Positions 58,580 to 64,000 of a DNA stretch of 64,000 nt are shown here, one piece after another (position 1 is the first letter of the stretch; the number at the start of each line of letters is the position of its first letter). Below the pieces are notes generated by a model, which saw nothing but the letters and a program-made list of their open reading frames with translations, did no database searches and was not told the DNA's origin. The position numbers were made by a program, and so were the translations under genes. The DNA is from Commensalibacter nepenthis (GTDB lineage: Bacteria; Pseudomonadota; Alphaproteobacteria; Acetobacterales; Acetobacteraceae). The stretch covers positions 682,001 to 746,000 of the forward strand of contig NZ_JASBAN010000001.1 in assembly GCF_029953305.1 (NCBI RefSeq), given 5' to 3'.

Positions 58580-59287
58580 GTGTCAGACACTTCCCCATCT
58601 CTTCCTCAAATACGCATCAGAGGTCGATCTTTTTTATCCTTGGTTCTTACACCAGAGAGCCCTTTGCCAAATTGGCTTGCCAGCTTGGATAAACAACTTG
58701 AACGTTCTTCATTCTTTTTCTTAGGCAAACCTGTGATTCTAAATCTTGAACTTCTTTCTGGTCAAGAAGAAGGGCTGGAAAATTTACATCTGGCGTTGTC
58801 ACAAAGAAATATCCAGATTATCAGTGTTGAAGGGGGTTCCTCAACATGGGAAAAATTAAAAAACTGGCCAAAAACATTTATTTTTGGCAATGGAAAAAAT
58901 ATCGATAATCTCGATATGCCAGCAAACCCACAGGCACCCAATACACCCACCCCATGTCTGATTATTGATGAACAAATTCGATCAGGGCAAAGCGTTTTAT
59001 TTCCAGAGGGGGATGTAATCATCACGAGTTCTGTGGCTTCTGGTACAGAGATTGTTGCAGGGGGATCTATTCATGTCTATGGTGCTTTGCGTGGCAGAGC
59101 CATTGCAGGAATTAGTGGGCAACCTAAGGCCAGAATTTTTGCTTATCAACTAGAGGCAGAATTAATGGCGATTGATGGATATTATATGACAGCCGAAGAA
59201 ATAGAGAGCCATTTTAGTATGAAAGCCGCACAAGTATATTTGGATAAGGATGTTATGACGGTCGCACCTCTATTAAAAATAAAATGA
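58580..59287 (+). CDS. minC: Septum site-determining protein MinC
   Basis: A 235-residue inhibitor of FtsZ ring assembly at the poles. It starts with GTG; AGGAA lies nine bases upstream. The N-terminal domain is less conserved; the C-terminal beta-helix has VLFPEGDVIITSSVASGTEI and HVYGALRGRAIAG, the MinC signature. It precedes minD by 85 bases. Confidence 0.94.
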   Translation: MSDTSPSLPQIRIRGRSFLSLVLTPESPLPNWLASLDKQLERSSFFFLGKPVILNLELLSGQEEGLENLHLALSQRNIQIISVEGGSSTWEKLKNWPKTFIFGNGKNIDNLDMPANPQAPNTPTPCLIIDEQIRSGQSVLFPEGDVIITSSVASGTEIVAGGSIHVYGALRGRAIAGISGQPKARIFAYQLEAELMAIDGYYMTAEEIESHFSMKAAQVYLDKDVMTVAPLLKIK

Positions 59288-59372
59288 TATCACAATTTAA
59301 TTGTTAGTCTCTATTATAATTCTACAATATATAATAAAATGTTTCTAAACCGCAAATAATAAGGGAAATAAT

Positions 59373-60188
59373 ATGGCAAAGGTAATTGTTGTTACCTCTG
59401 GAAAAGGTGGCGTTGGAAAAACAACATCGACTGCTGCAATCGGTGCAGCCTTGGCACAAACAGGACAAAATGTCGTTGTTATTGATTTCGACGTTGGGCT
59501 TAGAAATCTTGACCTTGTTATGGGTGCTGAACGACGTGTTGTTTTTGATTTTGTCAACGTTATCCAAGGCGAAGCCGCATTATCTCAAGCATTAATCAAA
59601 GATAAACGTGTAGAAACACTTTATATCCTCGCAGCGTCCCAAACACGTGACAAAGATGCCTTAACCGAAGAAGGTGTTGGAAAAGTCATCGCAGAGTTAA
59701 AAGAAAAATTCGATTGGATTATTTGTGACAGTCCCGCAGGCATTGAACGCGGTGCTAAAATGGCAATGCATTTTGCCGATGAAGCCATTATTATTACCAA
59801 TCCAGAAGTATCATCGGTACGCGATAGCGATCGTATTATTGGTATTTTAGACAGCACAACAGACAAAGCACAAAGAGGGGAAAAGATTCCTAAACATCTT
59901 TTAATCACTCGTTATGCCGCCAGCCGTGCTAGTCGTGGTGATATGTTAAATACAGATGATATTCTAGAGATTCTCTCTATTCCTTTAATTGGTATTATTC
60001 CAGAAAGTGAAGATGTTTTAAAAGCATCTAACCTTGGATCGCCAATCACGTTATCTGCACCCAACTCCCCTGCAGCGCGTGCATATTCAGAGGCTGTGAA
60101 ACGTTTACAAGGTGAAAAAATTGAAGTCACCGTCCCTACTGATAAGAAAGGATTCTTTGACTGGTTAATCGGAAGGAATAAATCATGA
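59373..60188 (+). CDS. minD: Septum site-determining ATPase MinD
   Basis: A 271-residue ParA-like ATPase that recruits MinC to the membrane. The deviant Walker A SGKGGVGKTT is intact, VIDFDVGLRNLDLVMG follows, and an amphipathic membrane-targeting helix closes the protein (GFFDWLIGRNKS). AAGGG precedes the ATG. Its TGA overlaps the minE ATG (ATGA). Confidence 0.98.
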   Translation: MAKVIVVTSGKGGVGKTTSTAAIGAALAQTGQNVVVIDFDVGLRNLDLVMGAERRVVFDFVNVIQGEAALSQALIKDKRVETLYILAASQTRDKDALTEEGVGKVIAELKEKFDWIICDSPAGIERGAKMAMHFADEAIIITNPEVSSVRDSDRIIGILDSTTDKAQRGEKIPKHLLITRYAASRASRGDMLNTDDILEILSIPLIGIIPESEDVLKASNLGSPITLSAPNSPAARAYSEAVKRLQGEKIEVTVPTDKKGFFDWLIGRNKS

Positions 60189-60451
60189 GCTTTTTTTCAA
60201 ATTTCTTTGCTAAAAAAAATACAGCCCCAGTTGCCAAGGATCGATTGCAAATTCTTTTAGCTCATGAACGTTCTTCAAGAACGGGCAACTCTGATCTTTT
60301 ACAAAAACTACAAAAAGAAATTATGGAAGTCATTCAAAAACATATTTCCATCGATCAAGAAAAAATCCATGTTAAGGTCGATAGAGGAAATGATTTCTCT
60401 ACGCTGGAAATTGATATTGAAGTCCCTCAGCAAAATCAGTCTAATACTTAA
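60185..60451 (+). CDS. minE: Cell division topological specificity factor MinE
   Basis: An 88-residue protein that stimulates MinD ATPase and drives Min oscillation. An amphipathic N-terminus (MSFFSNFFAKK), the MinD-contact stretch DRLQILLAHERSS and the dimerisation domain LEIDIEVPQ are present. Coupled to minD by a four-base overlap. Confidence 0.97.
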   Translation: MSFFSNFFAKKNTAPVAKDRLQILLAHERSSRTGNSDLLQKLQKEIMEVIQKHISIDQEKIHVKVDRGNDFSTLEIDIEVPQQNQSNT

Positions 60452-60481
60452 TTGCATGAGCCACATACTTCCTTGAAATAT

Positions 60482-60517
60482 AAAGCCAGATAAACAATAA
60501 GTTATCTGGCTTTTTTA
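60482..60517 (+). terminator. Terminator of the minCDE operon
   Basis: AAAGCCAGATAA and TTATCTGGCTTT form a perfect 12-bp stem with an 8-base loop followed by T residues. Confidence 0.93.
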
Positions 60518-60539
60518 TTTTTATTATGCCGTTACGATC

Positions 60540-62240
60540 CTAGTCGTCTATATTTTTATCAAGCTCTTTCAAGCCTCTGGGTCCATAATTAAATGCTGCA
60601 ACCATGTTTGCAGACGATTGAACTGCTTTTGGAATATCCAACGGATCAAACATAACTTCGATCAAACATAATTCCTGACCTGCGACTTGATCTGCATCAT
60701 TTAATGCATTTTCAAACTCTTCTTCGGTATTGACCTGACGATAGAAGAATTCTTTTCCATCACTAAACGCATCAAATAACTGGAGATAATTCCAATTAGG
60801 AACATCATTATATTTAGAATGAAAGCCCATAATCGCCCGTTCGATTGTATAGCCTCTATTATTAATCAAGAAAATAATAGGTTTTAAGTCGTGCTCAAAG
60901 AACGAAGAAACTTCTTGTGCTGTTAATTGAAAAGACCCATCACCAATAAAGATCACTTGACGACGGTCAGGCTTTGCCATCAAAGAACCAAATAATGCCG
61001 GTAATGAATATCCGATCGATAACCACAAAGGTTGGCTGATGATCGTAATACCAGAAGGCATATCTAAAATCTTCACACCACGCATTGAAGTACCCGCTTC
61101 GGTTACAACCACGTCATGTGGTTTAATAAAGCTCTCAACACGTTGCCAGAAACGATTTTGAATTAATTTTTCATCTTTGACTGGCTTCCAAACCTCTTTG
61201 CCTTTTGGGGAACTGGATTGCCAATTTTTATATTTCTTAGGAGGCGTAATTTTTGATAAGCGTTCCAATAATTCAATCGCTGAAACACCTTCATACACTT
61301 CATGACCAATAATTGTTCTAAAAGGGCGAATATTAATCATATTTTCTGGAACATGTTGGGTAAAATAGCTAGAGTTACTATCTGTAAACTTAACATTTAA
61401 CCCAAATAAGCAATCTGATTGTTCAATCGCCGCTTTGACTGTATCAGAAGAAGAACACCCACTGTATCCGCCAATCCATTGAGGGTGATCGCCATCCAAT
61501 ACACATTGTGCCGCAGATAACGTTGCAAATGGAATTTGAAGATTTTCGATCATGGATTGGCTTAAATCACGCAAACCAAAGCGATCCAACGCCATCCCTA
61601 ATAAAGCAGAAGGATTCTCTGCCTTAGCCAGTTTTTCCTCAATGGATTCAACAACAGCATTTAATTGTTGTAAATCGCTGGTTTGCTGACGCAAAGATAA
61701 TTTTTCGTTATAAACGTCAATTTCAAAAAAAGTAATATCAGATGGTATTTGTAGATAAACAGGACGTTTCTTACGAACACAAGCACGTAAAACACGGTCA
61801 ATTTCTTCAACAGCATTTTGTGGGGTAATTCTTGCCTGAGCCACAGTAAAAGGACGATAGCAGCTCATCACATCCTCGAAATTGCCCTCAGCTGTTGTAT
61901 GGTGCAAAGAACGTCGACGATACATACTATTTAAAGGAGGTGCACCCGTAATACAAACAATTGGAACATACTCTGCATATGCCCCCGCAATCCCATTAAT
62001 CGCACTGAGATCACCAACCCCATATGTGGTCAACAAAGCAGAGATCCCATTCAATCGGGCGTAACCATCTGCGGCATAAGCACCATTCAGCTCATTACGC
62101 GTCCCAACGAATTTAATATCGTTTCTTCTTTCTGTTTGGATTAAAAATTGAAGATTGTAATCTCCAGGAACACCAAGGATATCTTTGATACCAATTTGGG
62201 ATAATCTATCAAGTAAGAAATCCCCTATAGTCATTTTCAT
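60540..62240 (-). CDS. Thiamine-diphosphate keto-acid decarboxylase (pyruvate/indolepyruvate decarboxylase type)
   Basis: A 566-residue ThDP enzyme that decarboxylates a 2-keto acid to an aldehyde. Catalytic features: LGVPGDYNL with Asp, GTRNELNGAYAADGYAR with the cofactor-activating Glu, the His pair in SLHHTTAEGNF, and the ThDP/Mg motif GDGSFQLTAQEVSSF ending in INN followed by YTIE with Glu. Acetic-acid bacteria use pyruvate decarboxylase to make acetaldehyde; the pattern around the His pair looks closer to indolepyruvate or branched-chain decarboxylases than to Zymomonas PDC, so the substrate is open. AGAGG precedes the ATG. Confidence 0.85.
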   Translation of the reverse strand: MKMTIGDFLLDRLSQIGIKDILGVPGDYNLQFLIQTERRNDIKFVGTRNELNGAYAADGYARLNGISALLTTYGVGDLSAINGIAGAYAEYVPIVCITGAPPLNSMYRRRSLHHTTAEGNFEDVMSCYRPFTVAQARITPQNAVEEIDRVLRACVRKKRPVYLQIPSDITFFEIDVYNEKLSLRQQTSDLQQLNAVVESIEEKLAKAENPSALLGMALDRFGLRDLSQSMIENLQIPFATLSAAQCVLDGDHPQWIGGYSGCSSSDTVKAAIEQSDCLFGLNVKFTDSNSSYFTQHVPENMINIRPFRTIIGHEVYEGVSAIELLERLSKITPPKKYKNWQSSSPKGKEVWKPVKDEKLIQNRFWQRVESFIKPHDVVVTEAGTSMRGVKILDMPSGITIISQPLWLSIGYSLPALFGSLMAKPDRRQVIFIGDGSFQLTAQEVSSFFEHDLKPIIFLINNRGYTIERAIMGFHSKYNDVPNWNYLQLFDAFSDGKEFFYRQVNTEEEFENALNDADQVAGQELCLIEVMFDPLDIPKAVQSSANMVAAFNYGPRGLKELDKNIDD

Positions 62241-62315
62241 ATAGACCTCTCTAATATTTTCTTTTTAATAAAATGAAGATGTTAATTTTGTATTTGTTTT
62301 TACTCTAGTCAGAAA

Positions 62316-62359
62316 GCAAAAGAAAATCACAATTCCGCGCTTATATAGATCGGAATTGT
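62316..62359 (-). terminator. Probable terminator of hslU-sufE
   Basis: ACAATTCCG and CGGAATTGT pair perfectly around a 13-base loop. On the minus strand the stem is followed by GATTTTCTTTTG, a moderate T-rich tail, between the sufE stop and the decarboxylase. Confidence 0.65.
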
Positions 62360-62386
62360 TCGTTTACTATTTATAAAAATTAAAAA

Positions 62387-62827
62387 CTATAAATAATTTT
62401 GTGATATTGTTTGTATTGCTTTGACCATTGACGCAACGCCGTTACTGCGATTGGCAGATAATGCCCCCGCCAGCCCCAGATCGGTTATGAAAATAGGGTC
62501 AACTCTCACGATTTCAACAGCGTCTCGCCCTGAATAAATGCGTAATAACAACGCAATTAATCCTTTGACGATCACCGCGTCTGAACTCCCTGCAAAAAAT
62601 AATTTACCATCTTTTTCACAGAAATTGAGCCAAACTTGGCTCTGACAACCCACCACACGAAATTGATCAGTTTGCCATTCGATGGGAAATTCAGGCAATT
62701 TTTCACCTAAATCAATCAAATACCGATAACGTTGCATCCAATCATCGAACAATTCTAATTCATCACGAATGGCTTCAATAGCTTCTGCAGCACTATCTTC
62801 TTCTGGAACAATAAAAGGATCAGACAT
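62387..62827 (-). CDS. sufE: SufE-family sulfur acceptor
   Basis: A 146-residue protein that takes persulfide sulfur from the SufS cysteine desulfurase for Fe-S cluster assembly. The sulfur-accepting cysteine lies in VVGCQSQVW, and LALLLRIYSG-type text (IALLLRIYSGRDA) and LSANRSNGVASM are conserved. It lies 47 bases after hslU on the same strand, with no suf genes adjacent. Confidence 0.93.
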   Translation of the reverse strand: MSDPFIVPEEDSAAEAIEAIRDELELFDDWMQRYRYLIDLGEKLPEFPIEWQTDQFRVVGCQSQVWLNFCEKDGKLFFAGSSDAVIVKGLIALLLRIYSGRDAVEIVRVDPIFITDLGLAGALSANRSNGVASMVKAIQTISQNYL

Positions 62828-62874
62828 TATTCTATCAATCTCGTATGGTATATGGTCAGTCAGGCAAATATTAA

Positions 62875-64000
62875 TTAGAGAATAAAGCGACTGAGGTCAC
62901 TTTTATTTGCCAAGGAACCAACACGTTCATGAACATCTTGACGTGTGATTTCAATGGTTTCCCCTGCTTTATCAGAAGCTGAAAAAGAAACTTCCTCTAG
63001 CAACCGTTCCATCACTGTTGCCAAACGACGCGCCCCAATATTTTCAACCCGTTCATTAATATCTATGGCAAGTTCTGCAATAGCGTCAATGGCGTCTTCT
63101 GTAAATTCTAATTTCACCCCTTCGGTTTCCATTAAGGCAATATATTGCTTTAATAAAGAATGCTCTGGCTCTGTTAAAATACGGCGCATATCTTCACAAG
63201 TCAGTGGAGACAACTCAACACGAATAGGCAAACGTCCTTGCAACTCTGGCAATAAATCAGAAGGTTTAGCCAAATGGAACGCGCCAGAAGCAATAAATAA
63301 AATATGATCTGTTTTAACCAATCCGTATTTTGTAGAAACAGTCGTCCCTTCAATCAACGGTAGCAAATCACGTTGTACCCCTTCACGAGATACATCCGCA
63401 CCACCGCGACCACCACTGCCTTCATAAGAACGCGCACAGACTTTATCGATTTCATCCAAGAAGACAATACCATGATTCTGAGTGCGATTAATTGCTTCTT
63501 GTACCAACGAATCATTATCCAACATTTTGTCAGATTCTTCTTTAATCAATGCTTCTCTTGCCTTCGCAACCGTTAAACGGCGTGTTTTTTCAGATTTATT
63601 CATTAACCCTTTCATCATATCGGTAAAATTGATGACTTGGGCTGAAGGCATTCCAGGAATATCAAATTGATTAACAGGAGAAGACGTATCCGCAAGGCTA
63701 ATTTCAATTTCCTTGTCTTCTAGCTCACCATTCAGCAACATTTGCAGGAATTTATTTTTGGTTTCTGCCGAAGCACTTTCACCGACCAAGGCAACGACCA
63801 AACGCTGATTGGCTTCGTCTTTTGCCTTTTCCTTGACATCACGACGTTTAATATCACGTAACATTACCAAAGAGGCTTCGACTAAATCTCTGATAATACT
63901 TTCGACATCACGACCGACATAACCTACTTCGGTGAATTTTGTTGCTTCAATTTTCAAGAATGGGGCTTGTGATAAACGAGCCAAACGCCTAGCAATTTCA
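62875..64000 (-). CDS. hslU: ATP-dependent protease ATPase subunit HslU (5' end cut by window)
   Basis: At least 375 C-terminal residues of the ClpYQ/HslVU unfoldase; the start and Walker A lie beyond the right window edge. The frame is open up to base 64000, reading [20 protein letters not shown], which directly follows Walker A in this family. Walker B is [12 protein letters not shown], sensor text is [14 protein letters not shown], and the extreme C-terminus DLSRFIL is the tail that docks into HslV. An HslU gene normally follows hslV, which should be to the right. Confidence 0.96.
   Translation of the reverse strand, partial: EIARRLARLSQAPFLKIEATKFTEVGYVGRDVESIIRDLVEASLVMLRDIKRRDVKEKAKDEANQRLVVALVGESASAETKNKFLQMLLNGELEDKEIEISLADTSSPVNQFDIPGMPSAQVINFTDMMKGLMNKSEKTRRLTVAKAREALIKEESDKMLDNDSLVQEAINRTQNHGIVFLDEIDKVCARSYEGSGGRGGADVSREGVQRDLLPLIEGTTVSTKYGLVKTDHILFIASGAFHLAKPSDLLPELQGRLPIRVELSPLTCEDMRRILTEPEHSLLKQYIALMETEGVKLEFTEDAIDAIAELAIDINERVENIGARRLATVMERLLEEVSFSASDKAGETIEITRQDVHERVGSLANKSDLSRFIL

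Overview
The window is AT-rich bacterial chromosome from an alphaproteobacterium, most likely an acetic-acid-bacterium relative (Acetobacteraceae). The reasons are the fused shikimate kinase/3-dehydroquinate synthase, the alpha2beta2 glycyl-tRNA synthetase, the RNase E with an acidic insertion in its S1 region, the Hint-domain protein, and the pyruvate-decarboxylase-type enzyme. The low GC suggests a host-associated member such as Commensalibacter, but that is inference from memory, not from a search.

Layout. 1-1028: start of a LutA-type Fe-S protein gene (cut by the window edge), then a decayed abortive-infection-like gene bordered by a sequence matching an insertion-sequence end. 1029-9417: DsbD-type disulfide reductase, HrpB helicase, a periplasmic HtrA protease with an Ala-Pro repeat, and two tandem paralogous outer-membrane-protein genes. 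9425-15613: cell-shape operon on the minus strand, mreB-mreC-mreD-mrdA-rodA-DUF3293. 16140-18020: glycine-zipper lipoprotein and a cell-wall amidase. 18021-23428: rne, an NsrR-like Rrf2 regulator, aspS. 23503-24052: frameshifted secreted-protein gene. 24412-30966: amino-acid permease, tusA, xseB-ispA-tlyA, a GNAT-NUDIX fusion, an SMP-30-like lactonase and a CinA N-domain protein. 30971-36796: accA-xerD-proline-rich membrane protein, aroKB, and an OmpA-family porin with a structured leader.

36894-41499 is the most accessory-looking stretch: a GtrA protein, a complete IS481-type element with inverted repeats and a 7-bp target duplication but a frameshifted transposase, an 11-bp tandem repeat, a large Hint-domain protein with a beta-solenoid-like N-terminal region, and tenA. 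41653-64000 returns to core genes: alaS, beta-carbonic anhydrase, a secreted endonuclease/phosphatase-fold protein, a DUF2076 protein, glyQS, a large two-domain glycosyltransferase, infC (apparently starting at AUA), thrS, a GST-GT4-GT9 group, minCDE, a keto-acid decarboxylase, sufE and hslU (cut by the window end).

Together the genes cover envelope building (MreBCD/PBP2/RodA, amidase, MinCDE, heptosyltransferase-like and other glycosyltransferases, outer-membrane proteins), translation (four aminoacyl-tRNA synthetases, IF-3) and oxidative/sulfur homeostasis (DsbD, TusA, SufE, GST). No rRNA, tRNA or CRISPR array was recognised. No clearly new multi-gene system was seen. The best leads are the Hint-domain protein with its IS-flanked surroundings, the decayed Abi-like locus with an IS-end scar, the AUA start of infC, and several unusual RNA hairpins.
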